A stretch of 64,000 nt of DNA from Pseudodesulfovibrio sediminis (GCF_020886695.1 NZ_AP024485.1:3601001-3665000), one strand, 5' to 3'. Shown: positions 1-8,018, counted from the first letter of the stretch. Notes: generated by a model from the letters alone, not told the origin. Program-made: numbers and translations.

Positions 1-349
1 GGTCGAAATGCTTCCAATAATGATCCAGCACCTGTGCATAGGTGACCTTGGTCGGATCAAAGTGGACCTGAACAGCCTCGCGATAGCCCGTACTACCGCT
101 GGATACCTGCTCGTAGGTCGGGTCCGGTTCTTCACCACCGGCATAGCCGGACACAACTTCGATCACGCCGGGGAGCTTCTCCAGATCAGACTCCACGCAC
201 CAGAAACAGCCGCCAGCCAATGTGGCGATTTCAACGTTACTGTTTTCAGCCATGGCCTTTCCTCCGAGCATGTTGGTCGTTGAAATGAACAGTCCGCCTA
301 TGAGAAGCAGTACTCCAATTGTAAGTGACAAGGTGAACGAGCGGGTCAT
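1..349 (-). CDS. msrA: Peptide-methionine (S)-S-oxide reductase, exported, truncated by window edge
   Basis: MsrA reduces methionine S-sulfoxide in oxidised proteins. Only about 116 N-terminal residues lie in the window; the gene runs off the left edge. The catalytic motif GGCFWC follows about 14 residues after an internal ATG at 253, and VSGYAGG, typical of MsrA, follows it. An in-frame ATG at 349 preceded by GGAGG (minus strand, around 359) adds 32 residues: a short basic start (MTR), a hydrophobic stretch of about 19 residues and a plausible cleavage region near GKAMA. I therefore chose 349 and infer export to the periplasm or a membrane anchor. A cytoplasmic form starting at 253 is possible, but no good ribosome binding site stands there. 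Family assignment is firm; location is inferred. Confidence 0.9.
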   Translation of the reverse strand, partial: MTRSFTLSLTIGVLLLIGGLFISTTNMLGGKAMAENSNVEIATLAGGCFWCVESDLEKLPGVIEVVSGYAGGEEPDPTYEQVSSGSTGYREAVQVHFDPTKVTYAQVLDHYWKHFD

Positions 350-621
350 AGTGACCACCTCCGTTAATGAAAATGATTTTCTTTTTCATCATAGAATAAA
401 ATAGGTACCAAACGCATTGGTGTCAATGGGCGTAATCAGAATGTGTAAAAAGCAGTTTTTGGAAGCAGTTGGGTAGACACAGCCCGATATTTTTGCAAAA
501 AAAGAGTGGATTTTTGAAAATTTTTAATGCAGATGGCAGCTTCGGTCCTGCAGACGGGATAAAAATCTGCTATCTAATCCTGACCGAGTATACATTTCGT
601 ACACACTAAGAAGGAGTTATC

Positions 622-1170
622 ATGCCCAACCAGAATTTCACACTTTTCAGCGGTGGCGCTCAGGGCGCAGAAAACCAGTTCGGCAAACTGGCCGAGTACT
701 ACGGAATGTCCGAGGTGAACTATACGTTTGATGGTCATAAAATCGAACGCACTCGCGGCGTCCGTGTACTGACAGACGAAGAACTGACCCAGAAAGATGT
801 CAGCCTGACATATGTCGCCAAGCTCCTGGGCCGCAAATTTACCAACGCTGAAAAGATGCGCAAGGTCTTGCAGACCATCATGTGGCAGGTTGAATCCAGC
901 CATCAGATTTTTGTTGTCGGTACCATTCAGGAAGATGGAACCGTCAAGGGCGGTACCGGTTGGGGCGCAGAGTTCGCCAAGATCTGCAACAAGGAACTCT
1001 ACGTTTTCGGTCAGGTGAAAAACGGCTGGTTCAAATGGGAAAAGGGCGAATGGATCACCGTGGAAGCTCCGGTCATCACCAATGCGCATTTCACCGGCAC
1101 CGGCACCCGCTTCCTTGAAGACAACGGCAAGAAGGCGCTCGAAGAGTTGTTTTCCCGTTCCTTCAAATAG
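622..1170 (+). CDS. SLOG/YpsA-like Rossmann-fold protein of unknown function
   Basis: A 182-residue cytoplasmic protein with no signal peptide or membrane segment. Near the N-terminus it has FSGGAQGAE (about residues 9-17), which resembles the glycine-rich GGxxGAD loop of the SLOG superfamily (YpsA, DprA, LOG and DUF2493 proteins). Near the middle, VKGGTGWGAEFAK resembles the second SLOG motif (GGTxxA...A). SLOG proteins bind nucleotides or nucleotide-derived ligands, but the ligand here cannot be read from sequence. The start has a good AAGGAG site 6 bases upstream. It is a single-gene unit, ending in a strong palindromic terminator. The fold assignment rests on motif recognition only; no specific function is claimed. 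Confidence 0.75.
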   Translation: MPNQNFTLFSGGAQGAENQFGKLAEYYGMSEVNYTFDGHKIERTRGVRVLTDEELTQKDVSLTYVAKLLGRKFTNAEKMRKVLQTIMWQVESSHQIFVVGTIQEDGTVKGGTGWGAEFAKICNKELYVFGQVKNGWFKWEKGEWITVEAPVITNAHFTGTGTRFLEDNGKKALEELFSRSFK

Positions 1171-1175
1171 GGGCG

Positions 1176-1234
1176 GCTTCACGCATTAAAAAAGGGCGAC
1201 CTCAAAGAGGCCGCCCTTTTTTAATGCGTGAAGC
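1176..1234. terminator. Long palindromic terminator, 59 nt
   Basis: Arms beginning GCTTCACGCATTAAAAAAGG and their complement are separated by a short GACCTC-AAA-GAGGC apex. The pairing runs almost unbroken for about 28 bp, far beyond an ordinary intrinsic terminator. A and T tracts lie inside the stem, so it can terminate transcription in both directions. It lies immediately after the SLOG-like gene. Confidence 0.85.
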
Positions 1235-1527
1235 ACACGGCTTGTGATAGCGGCGCATCTGCACATTTTTCCGGCACCGTCCGATCCTCACGTCGTCGGG
1301 GAGCGAGAGCCGCTGTTGGGTGCCTTTGGCACCCAAGTCGCTCCAATTATTGGAGAGTATGAAAAGGTAGCCAGTGCATATAGTCTTTGAGCCTGTTGCC
1401 TCTTCGGCAAACCACACTCTCGCCGACAGGCGCGACAAAAAGTTTTGGAGAGTCCAGAGAACCTTTTTCAAAAGGTTCTCTGGTCCCGCTGAAGGCGACT
1501 CCCGATAGGGCCGCCGGAGGCACAAAA
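1235..1527. repeat. Hairpin-rich non-coding element, Desulfovibrionaceae-type intergenic repeat
   Basis: This 293-nt stretch between two terminators has no convincing gene but a dense run of inverted repeats: 1316-1336 (9-bp arms, TTT loop), 1341-1355 (CTCCAAT/ATTGGAG), 1396-1410 (TTGCC/GGCAA) and 1454-1483 (perfect 14-bp arms CCAGAGAACCTTTT, 2-nt loop). The block from about 1437 to 1522 (AAAAGTTTTGGAGAG, the 14-bp palindrome, then GCCGCCGGAGGCA) resembles an element I recall repeated between genes in Desulfovibrio genomes. That recollection is unverified, and only one copy lies in this window. A structured RNA cannot be excluded. Confidence 0.5.
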
Positions 1528-1557
1528 AAAAGCGACCTGATGTTTCAGGTCGCTTTT
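1528..1557. terminator. Bidirectional intrinsic terminator
   Basis: AAAAGCGACCTGA and TCAGGTCGCTTTT form a perfect 13-bp stem with a TGTT loop. It lies just past the stop of the minus-strand regulator gene ending at 1561 and has a run of A on its left, which reads as T on the minus strand. Confidence 0.9.
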
Positions 1558-1560
1558 GGA

Positions 1561-3141
1561 TTAGCCTTCCAGCTTGTTTTTCATTCTCTTTTTTGACTGC
1601 GAGTATTTTTTCACGTCGATGTTGTACTTCTTCACCTTGTAGTTGACGATTCGGTACGAGACGCGTAGATCGCGGGCGCTTTGCAGCATGTTGCCGCCGG
1701 TCTTCTTGAGCGAGTCAATGAGCAGCTCCTGCTCGAACTTGGCAACGGCCTCGCCAAAGGAGAGGTTGGTGCCGGTGGCGGAGCTTTCCGCCGACTGGAG
1801 TGTGGGCGGCAGGTGGTAGGTGCGGATAACCTTTTCTTCGCAGAGCAGGACCGCGCGCTCCAGGCAGTTTTTGAGTTCACGCACGTTTCCGGGCCAGTGA
1901 TACATGCTCAGCAGCTCGATGGCGGGCGTGGATATGCGTTTGACTTCCTTGCCGTATTCATCGGTGAAATCACTCAGGAAATGTTCTGCCAGGGGCAGGA
2001 TGTCCTCACGGCGTTCCTTGAGTGGCGGGATGAAGATGGGGAAGACGTTGATTCGATAGTAGAGATCCTCGCGGAACAACCCTTTTTCGAGCAGCTCTTC
2101 GAGCGGCTGATGGGTGGCGCAGATGAGGCGCACGTCAACCGTGATGGTCTGCTCGGAGCCGACTCGCTGGATTTCCTTTTCCTGAATGGCCCGCAGCACC
2201 TTGGCCTGGGCATCCATGGACAGCTCGCCGATTTCATCCAGGAACAGGGTGCCCTGGTCGGCCACCTCGAACAGTCCGCGTTTGGTCTGAAAGGCGCCGG
2301 TAAAGGCTCCCTTCTGGTGACCGAACAGTTCGGACTCGATGAGTTCGGACGGCAGGGCCGCGCAGTTGAGCTTGATGAGCGGTTTGTCGGCTCTGGGGCT
2401 GGAGGAATGAATAGCCTCGGCCAGTAGCTCCTTGCCTGTGCCGGATTCGCCGCGCAACAGGGCGGTTGCCCGGCTGGGCGCCACCTGACCGGACTGCCTG
2501 AGCACCAGACGCATGGCCTTGGATGCGGCCACAAAGTCCTTGGGGGTGGGCGTTTCGGTTCCACCGGACATCAGGCCCTGTGAAAGCAGGTGGTTCTGGG
2601 TGGCCATTTCCTCCTGCAACTGGGCAACGTGGCCTGCGATGATGCCCGCGACCACTTCCAGGAACTGGCGGTGGGCGGCCATGTCGTCGGCAGGGATGAG
2701 CGGAACGTCAACAGAGAGCGCGCCAATGACTTCAATATCGTCAGTGCGCAGGTTGATGACGGGCACGCATATGAATCCAAGCTTCTTGAGTTCGTCTTCG
2801 GACCGACCGAACGCCTTGTTCAGGAACTCGGGATCATCGGAGAGTCGCGTAATGGTGATGGATTCACCGGAGTCGAACACGCGGCCGATGATACCCCGGC
2901 CAGGTGAGTAGGTGACATCATCTGTCTGGGCAGGAGAATAGGTGAGCGAGAGTTTGAGGTTCTCGGTCTTGGGGTCCATGATGACCATGAACGCCCGGAC
3001 ATATCCCATGTCCCTGGCCAGCAGTTTCAGCAGTTCATTCAAAGACTCCTCAAAGGGGGTGTCCTGAGTCAGTGTGTCCTGAACCAGCTTGAGCGTGTTC
3101 AGGTAACTGAGGTCAGAGGTGTCTTGTGTTGTGGTAGACAT
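1561..3141 (-). CDS. Sigma-54-dependent Fis-family transcriptional activator with GAF sensor
   Basis: A 526-residue NifA-type enhancer-binding protein. An N-terminal GAF domain (about residues 20-180) is followed by an AAA+ domain with Walker A GESGTGKE, the sigma-54 contact loop GAFTGA, and Walker B LFLDEIGE. The C-terminus has a Fis-type helix-turn-helix (around GGNMLQSARDLRVS). It should remodel sigma-54 polymerase in response to a ligand or redox state sensed by GAF. The ATG at 3141 has AGAGAAAG upstream; a longer frame reaches 3177 inside iorB, but without a better site. It is the last gene of the iorAB operon, starting 10 bp after the iorB stop. Its target is unknown; I see no -24/-12 promoter upstream of this operon. 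Confidence 0.93.
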   Translation of the reverse strand: MSTTTQDTSDLSYLNTLKLVQDTLTQDTPFEESLNELLKLLARDMGYVRAFMVIMDPKTENLKLSLTYSPAQTDDVTYSPGRGIIGRVFDSGESITITRLSDDPEFLNKAFGRSEDELKKLGFICVPVINLRTDDIEVIGALSVDVPLIPADDMAAHRQFLEVVAGIIAGHVAQLQEEMATQNHLLSQGLMSGGTETPTPKDFVAASKAMRLVLRQSGQVAPSRATALLRGESGTGKELLAEAIHSSSPRADKPLIKLNCAALPSELIESELFGHQKGAFTGAFQTKRGLFEVADQGTLFLDEIGELSMDAQAKVLRAIQEKEIQRVGSEQTITVDVRLICATHQPLEELLEKGLFREDLYYRINVFPIFIPPLKERREDILPLAEHFLSDFTDEYGKEVKRISTPAIELLSMYHWPGNVRELKNCLERAVLLCEEKVIRTYHLPPTLQSAESSATGTNLSFGEAVAKFEQELLIDSLKKTGGNMLQSARDLRVSYRIVNYKVKKYNIDVKKYSQSKKRMKNKLEG

Positions 3142-3151
3142 ATAGCTTTCT

Positions 3152-3748
3152 CTAGGTGTTAAGGGCGTTAACACCAAGCTCCAGGGCTTTGAGGTTTACG
3201 GCCTGAATCTTTGCGGGAAGGTTTACCTTGATGGCTTCTTCCAATGCTTCAGGGCCAAAGGGCAGTTCGCCAGCGGCACAAAGCGCGCCGAGAATGGCGA
3301 TGTTACCGGCCTGTACGGCACCGGCTTCGAGGCCGATGGCCTGACTGGCCATGAAATAGACCTTGTCGGTACATCCGGCCACGGCAGCCTTGATATCTTC
3401 GATGGTCGGGCACTCTTCCTTGCCCATGGCCACGGAGAGCGGGGGCATGAACTCGGTTGAGGAGATGATCAAACCGCCCTTTTTCAAATACGGCAATGCG
3501 CGCATGGTCTCCATTGGCTCGAAACCGACCAGAATGTCAGCTTCGCCATGGCCGAGTTTGGGGGACTTGCAGCCGATAAGCACGGTGGATTCCACCACGC
3601 CGCCACGCTGGGCCATGCCATGAATCTCACCGGAAGTGACATCAAGCCCCTGAGCGAGCACGGTCTTGGCAAGCAGGGTCGTGGCGGTCAGGGTTCCCTG
3701 TCCACCGACACCTGTCAGGAATATACGGATTTTCGGGTTGGCACTCAT
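3152..3748 (-). CDS. iorB: Indolepyruvate:ferredoxin oxidoreductase, beta subunit
   Basis: A 198-residue gamma-type subunit of the 2-oxoacid:ferredoxin oxidoreductase family, recognised by GVGGQGTLTAT near the N-terminus, the EIHGMAQRGG motif, and length. With IorA it oxidatively decarboxylates arylpyruvates made from aromatic amino acids, yielding arylacetyl-CoA and reduced ferredoxin. In the reverse direction it can serve aromatic amino acid synthesis in anaerobes. I chose ATG 3748, which lies 2 nt after the iorA stop and has GAGAGG upstream; a longer in-frame start at 3787 lies inside iorA. Coupled translation with iorA is likely. No signal peptide is present, so it is cytoplasmic. Confidence 0.93.
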   Translation of the reverse strand: MSANPKIRIFLTGVGGQGTLTATTLLAKTVLAQGLDVTSGEIHGMAQRGGVVESTVLIGCKSPKLGHGEADILVGFEPMETMRALPYLKKGGLIISSTEFMPPLSVAMGKEECPTIEDIKAAVAGCTDKVYFMASQAIGLEAGAVQAGNIAILGALCAAGELPFGPEALEEAIKVNLPAKIQAVNLKALELGVNALNT

Positions 3749-3750
3749 GA

Positions 3751-5586
3751 TTAGCTGCCTCTCTTCTTGGCTTTGATGTGCCCGCATACCTGCAGGCAGA
3801 GCATGCAGCCGTTACACAGGATGGGGTTGACTGCTGCCTTGCCGCCTTCCTTGTACATGGCGGGACAGGCGAGACGGTCCAGACATTCAAACCGGCCGTC
3901 GCAGGTTTCGGAAACGTAGGCGACCTGCGGGGCGACTTTCTTGTACACCCTGCGGGTGTAGAGCGGGCAGGGCTCCTTGGCAATGAGGACGCGCACGCCG
4001 CTCATGTCCTTGAGTTCTTCAAAGGCGGCCAGGGTCTTCTTCTGGTTGAAGGGATTGACCGTGCGTATTTCGGTGACGCCGAGCCCTCGGACAGCGGTTT
4101 CGATGTCCAGCGGGTGGTCATTCTCTCCGATGACAGTTTTGTCCACGCCCGGGTTCGGCTGGTGGCCGGTCATGGCAGTGGTGCGATTGTCGAGGACAAC
4201 CAGCAGAATGTTATGCGAGTTGAAGACCGCGTTGGCCACACCGGACAGGCCGGAGTGGAAAAAGGTGGAGTCACCGATGAAGGCGACCACGGTCTGGCCG
4301 GATGCCTGGGCGACGCCGCCACCGGCAGAGATGGACGACCCCATGCAGATGAGGAAATCCGCTGCCTGAAGCGGGGGCAGAATGCCGAGCGTGTAGCAAC
4401 CGATGTCGGACGAGTAGACCGCATCGTCGCCAAAGACTTTCTTGGCGGCAAAGTATGTTCCGCGATGGGGGCAGCCCGCGCACAGGTTCGGCGGACGCAT
4501 GGGCAGGGTCGGCAGAGTGCAGTCGCACTCCACAACCGGCGGCTCGCCCAGCGTTGCGCGGATGGCGTTTTCCACCAAGGTGACGGAAAACTCGCCGTGT
4601 TGCGGCAGGGTGCCCTTGCCGAGAATCTCGATGGAGAGTTCGTTCTTTTGGGCCAGGACGCGCAGATCGTTTTCGACCACGGGTTCCAGTTCCTCGACCA
4701 CCAGCACCTTGGAAACGGACTTGAGGAAATCAAGACATTTGTTTTCAGGCAGAGGGTAGGGGAAACCGAGCTCCAGCACGGTGACCTTGTCGGTCAGGCC
4801 GGAATTTTCCAGTGCGTCGTTCACATAGGCGCGGGAGATGCCCGAGCAGACTATGCCGAGATCGCCGGAACCGGAGAGCGTGTTGTATTCGGATTTCTCG
4901 GCTTCAGCCTTCAGCGCTTCCATGCGCTCCATCAGAGCCAGATGCATGGGGCGGGCGAATGCCGGGATGGGCACGAATTTCGAGGGATTGCGTTTGAACC
5001 CTTCGGCCTTGCCCGGATCGGATGCTGGGCCGAATTCCACCGGTCCACGCAGATGGTTGACGCGGGTGGTGGTGCGAAGCAGGAGCGGCGCGCCGTGTTT
5101 TTTGGACAGCCGCAGACCGTCCCGGGCCATGTCCTTGGCTTCCTGTGCCGTGGCAGGCTCCAGGATAGGCATTCCGGCGAGACGTGCGTAAATACGGTTG
5201 TCCTGCTCGTTCTGGCTGGAGTGACAGCCGGGATCATCGGCGGAGAGCAGAACCAGACCACCGGGAGCGCCCACATAACAGAGGGTCATCAACGGATCGG
5301 CGGCCACGTTCACACCAACGTGTTTCATGGTGCACATGGACATGGCCCCGGCCAGGGTGGCGCCGGAAGCGACTTCCAGGGCGACCTTCTCGTTGACGGA
5401 ATACTCGAAGTAGTATTTGCCTTCGGGAGAAATGCGATAAAACGTGTCGGGCACCTCGGATGAGGGTGTTCCCGGATAGCAGGATACAACCTGAATGCCT
5501 GCCTCAATTGCACCGCGCACAATGGCTTCGTTGCCGAGAAGTAGGTGAGTGTCGCCGGACTTTTCAGTCAGAAGCGGATTCGCCAT
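3751..5586 (-). CDS. iorA: Indolepyruvate:ferredoxin oxidoreductase, alpha subunit
   Basis: A 611-residue large subunit that binds thiamine diphosphate and iron-sulfur clusters. Visible markers are the N-terminal pyrimidine-binding region (GNEAIVRGAIEAG, SCYPGTPSSE), the central CAGCPHRG motif, the ThDP/Mg motif region GDSTFFHSG...NA, and C-terminal ferredoxin-like cysteines (CDGRFECLDRLAC, then CNGCMLCLQVCG) suited to two 4Fe-4S clusters. Length matches IorA. The start has GGAG 8 nt upstream. It is followed 2 nt later by iorB and preceded by a YfgM-like gene, forming one minus-strand operon. Presence of both subunits points to ferredoxin-linked aromatic amino acid metabolism in an anaerobe. 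Confidence 0.95.
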   Translation of the reverse strand: MANPLLTEKSGDTHLLLGNEAIVRGAIEAGIQVVSCYPGTPSSEVPDTFYRISPEGKYYFEYSVNEKVALEVASGATLAGAMSMCTMKHVGVNVAADPLMTLCYVGAPGGLVLLSADDPGCHSSQNEQDNRIYARLAGMPILEPATAQEAKDMARDGLRLSKKHGAPLLLRTTTRVNHLRGPVEFGPASDPGKAEGFKRNPSKFVPIPAFARPMHLALMERMEALKAEAEKSEYNTLSGSGDLGIVCSGISRAYVNDALENSGLTDKVTVLELGFPYPLPENKCLDFLKSVSKVLVVEELEPVVENDLRVLAQKNELSIEILGKGTLPQHGEFSVTLVENAIRATLGEPPVVECDCTLPTLPMRPPNLCAGCPHRGTYFAAKKVFGDDAVYSSDIGCYTLGILPPLQAADFLICMGSSISAGGGVAQASGQTVVAFIGDSTFFHSGLSGVANAVFNSHNILLVVLDNRTTAMTGHQPNPGVDKTVIGENDHPLDIETAVRGLGVTEIRTVNPFNQKKTLAAFEELKDMSGVRVLIAKEPCPLYTRRVYKKVAPQVAYVSETCDGRFECLDRLACPAMYKEGGKAAVNPILCNGCMLCLQVCGHIKAKKRGS

Positions 5587-5615
5587 AGTAGAACTCCATA
5601 AATAATGATTGGCGG

Positions 5616-6266
5616 TTACTTGGATTCCAGCTGGGAGATCTTGTAGTCGACAAAGGGCTTGTCGTTGGTGTTCTTCTCGGCCAGTACTTTATATGCAGCC
5701 AGAGCCTGGGCATTGTCGCCTGCGGCTTCAGCGGCCAGCGCGAGCTGGCGATTGATCGGGATGGTGTATGCTTCGGAGGCACCATCGGCCAATGCCTTGA
5801 ATTCGGCCATGGCGTCAGCAGCCTTGCCGTCAAGGAGCAGGGACTTGCCTTTGCCCATGCGCGCGATGAAATTCATGTCGCTGGATTCGTTGGCGAGCAT
5901 TTCCCAGTAGGTGACAGCCTTGTCGTAGGCACCATCAGTCATGTTGGCCTGTGCCAGCTCTAGGACAACAGCGGGTTTCATTGATCCGGGGACAGAGGTC
6001 AGGAGCGTCTCCAGCTTGGCTGTGCGTTCCGGCCCGGGGTTGTCCACGAGTATGGCGCCGAGTTCTGCCTGTGCCGAGCTGATGACACTGTTGTTGTAGC
6101 CGGTGTATACGGCATAGATGGCAGCGAAACCGATAATGATGCAGACCGCAATAATGAGTTGTTTACTGTATTTGAATGCGGCTTCGATGATAGGGTGCAG
6201 GCTCGCAGGAGCGTGTGACTCGATATCTGTGAGTACATCCTGGTTGGGAGTTTGATTTTCAGCCAT
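5616..6266 (-). CDS. YfgM-like membrane-anchored TPR protein
   Basis: A 216-residue protein with a cytoplasmic N-terminus of about 30 residues, one membrane segment (around LIIAVCIIIGFAAIYAVYTGY) and a TPR-like C-terminal domain. This is the architecture of YfgM, which associates with the SecYEG translocon and periplasmic chaperones in enterobacteria. The helical repeat region covers about residues 65-210. ATG 6266 was chosen (GGAGG 12 nt upstream); a longer frame to 6335 would add an implausible Arg/Trp-rich leader. It is the first gene of the operon with iorA, iorB and the activator, a promoter being visible just upstream. A link between a translocon-type protein and IOR is not obvious. Confidence 0.8.
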   Translation of the reverse strand: MAENQTPNQDVLTDIESHAPASLHPIIEAAFKYSKQLIIAVCIIIGFAAIYAVYTGYNNSVISSAQAELGAILVDNPGPERTAKLETLLTSVPGSMKPAVVLELAQANMTDGAYDKAVTYWEMLANESSDMNFIARMGKGKSLLLDGKAADAMAEFKALADGASEAYTIPINRQLALAAEAAGDNAQALAAYKVLAEKNTNDKPFVDYKISQLESK

Positions 6267-6340
6267 TGTTTTTTTGTGCCTCCATGAAGGTATTTCGGTG
6301 GTGCGAAGGCCGGGAAGCAAGGCCCGCCAACGCAAATGGG

Positions 6341-6369
6341 GTGATAAGCAAAATTGTAAAAAAGGTCAA
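6341..6369 (-). promoter_or_regulatory. Candidate sigma-70 promoter of the yfgM-like/ior operon
   Basis: On the minus strand TTGACC (6364-6369) and TATCAC (6341-6346) are separated by 17 nt, about 75 nt upstream of ATG 6266. An imperfect inverted repeat CCTATTTTG / CAGAATAGG (6372-6400) lies just upstream of the -35 box and could bind a regulator. The rest of the 6267-6599 gap holds no gene. Confidence 0.45.
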
Positions 6370-6505
6370 AGCCTATTTTGTAAAACGGCTGCAGAATAGG
6401 GTAAAAAGGGTCATTTTTCAGGGGCTCTCCATAGAGTGTGACAAAAAACGTAAATCGAATCAAATGCGCTCACGTAAAGTGTATAAGGAGCCCGGACACA
6501 AGTAT

Positions 6506-6535
6506 TTGACTTTATCCCCTGGTGAGGGTTAGCAA
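6506..6535 (+). promoter_or_regulatory. Weak candidate promoter for proA
   Basis: TTGACT at 6506-6511 is followed after 17 nt by TTAGCA (6529-6534), about 65 nt before proA. The -10 match is poor, so this is tentative. Confidence 0.25.
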
Positions 6536-6599
6536 AATGGTTCCCTGCGAAACAAAATTTTATTCGGTCCCGGTGCCGATGTTTTTATAAGGAGTCGAA

Positions 6600-7859
6600 A
6601 TGGACATTCGTGAACAAATGGTGGAGATGGGGCAACGCGCCAAGGCTGCTGGACGTGGGCTGGCAAAGGCCTCCGGCAAGGCCAAACAGGACGCATTGCT
6701 TCTTCTGTCCGATCTGCTGGAATCCGAAGCAGACACCATTGCCAAAGCCAACCAGTTGGATTTGGATGCCGCGGCCGAACGCGGTCTGGACAAAGCGCGC
6801 GTACAGCGGTTGACCATCAGCGAGAAGGTCCTTGGATCAATGATTCAGGGCTGTCGGGAAGTGGCGGCCATGGCTGACCCCGTTGGAGAGATCGAATCCA
6901 TGATCAAACGCCCCAACGGCATGCTGGTCGGGCGTATGCGTGTGCCTCTCGGCGTGGTGGCCATGATTTATGAATCCCGTCCGAATGCCACGGTTGACGC
7001 CGGTATCCTTTGTCTCAAGGCAGGGAACGCGGTCATCCTGCGCGGCGGGTCGGAGGCCTTCCACTCGAACAAATGTCTTGCAGGGCTCATGCACCAGGCT
7101 CTTGAGAAGGCCGGTCTGCCCCGTGATGCCGTGCAGGTGCCTCCCACAACAGATCGCGAAGCCGTTGCTGAAATGCTCAAGCTGGACGAATACATCGACG
7201 TGGTTATTCCGCGGGGTGGCGAAGGGCTCATTCGCGCCGTGACCAGTCAGGCCACCATGCCTGTGCTCAAGCATTACAAAGGCGTGTGCCAGATTTTTGC
7301 GGATGCTTCCTGTGATATCGACAAGGCCGTGTCCATCATCGAGAATTCCAAAATGCAGTACCCCAGCGGATGTAACGCACTGGAGTGCCTGCTTGTTCAC
7401 AAAGATGTCGCCGATACGCTGCTTCCCCGGGTTGCTCAGTCCATCGGTCCCAAGGGAGTTCGTTTCAAGGCGTGCGAAAAGTCGCTGCCGCTTATGGACG
7501 AGTATGCCGAGGCCGCTACTGATGAGGATTGGGGATATGAATTTCTTGATCTGATTCTGGCTGTCAAAGTCGTGGACGACATGGATGAGGCCATTGACTA
7601 TATTGCCCGGTATGGCTCCAACCATACGGAATCCATTCTGTCCGAAGAATACGAACATTGCATGCGGTTCATTCGTGAAGTGGATGCGTCCCTTGTGGTG
7701 GCCAACGCTTCCACCCGGTTCAACGACGGCGGGCAACTGGGATTGGGCGCCGAGATCGGTATCTCCACTTCCAAACTGCACGCCTACGGTCCCATGGGGA
7801 TCAAGGAGCTGACCAGCGCCAAGTTCGTGCTCATGGGCGAAGGCCAGATTCGGGACTAG
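6600..7859 (+). CDS. proA: Glutamate-5-semialdehyde dehydrogenase (gamma-glutamyl phosphate reductase)
   Basis: A 419-residue NADPH-dependent enzyme of proline synthesis. It reduces gamma-glutamyl phosphate to glutamate-5-semialdehyde. The full-length family pattern is present: an N-terminal helical region, IYESRPNATVDA and LKAGNAVILRGGSEA of the nucleotide-binding domain, and the catalytic cysteine in PSGCNALE. The C-terminus ends in the family-typical TSAKFVLMGEGQIRD. A strong AAGGAG precedes the ATG by 6 nt. It stands divergent from the ior operon and ends in a terminator. The partner proB is not in the window. Confidence 0.97.
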   Translation: MDIREQMVEMGQRAKAAGRGLAKASGKAKQDALLLLSDLLESEADTIAKANQLDLDAAAERGLDKARVQRLTISEKVLGSMIQGCREVAAMADPVGEIESMIKRPNGMLVGRMRVPLGVVAMIYESRPNATVDAGILCLKAGNAVILRGGSEAFHSNKCLAGLMHQALEKAGLPRDAVQVPPTTDREAVAEMLKLDEYIDVVIPRGGEGLIRAVTSQATMPVLKHYKGVCQIFADASCDIDKAVSIIENSKMQYPSGCNALECLLVHKDVADTLLPRVAQSIGPKGVRFKACEKSLPLMDEYAEAATDEDWGYEFLDLILAVKVVDDMDEAIDYIARYGSNHTESILSEEYEHCMRFIREVDASLVVANASTRFNDGGQLGLGAEIGISTSKLHAYGPMGIKELTSAKFVLMGEGQIRD

Positions 7860-7944
7860 CCCGGTGCGTTTCCAGCAAGGCGTCTGGAGGAGACGGAATG
7901 CCGGTTTTGTAATAGCAGTGTCTCCTGTTGATAGAATGTAAGAG

Positions 7945-7972
7945 AAGGTCGTCCCTGGGGGCGGCCTTTTTT
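7945..7972 (+). terminator. Intrinsic terminator after proA
   Basis: AAGGTCG and CGGCCTT (one G-T wobble) with an inner GTCCC/GGGGG extension are followed by TTTTTT, about 85 nt after the proA stop. Confidence 0.8.
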
Positions 7973-8018
7973 GCTTGGGTGAGGGAAATCGGATAGGGGG
8001 TAAAGAAAGGGGCGGCGC

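Noticed and set aside
1202-1525. A 107-codon minus-strand frame through the hairpin-rich region
   Set aside because: It runs straight through six hairpins, its translation has no recognisable fold, and the region looks like non-coding repeat DNA.
3778-5463. A long plus-strand frame (561 codons) opposite iorA
   Set aside because: It is the antisense shadow of iorA; the minus-strand product is a clear match to IOR alpha subunits and the shadow has no recognisable domain.
6322-6335. TTGGCGGGCCTTGC on the minus strand as a sigma-54 (-24/-12) promoter of the ior operon
   Set aside because: Spacing between the GG and GC doublets is 8 nt, not the required 10.
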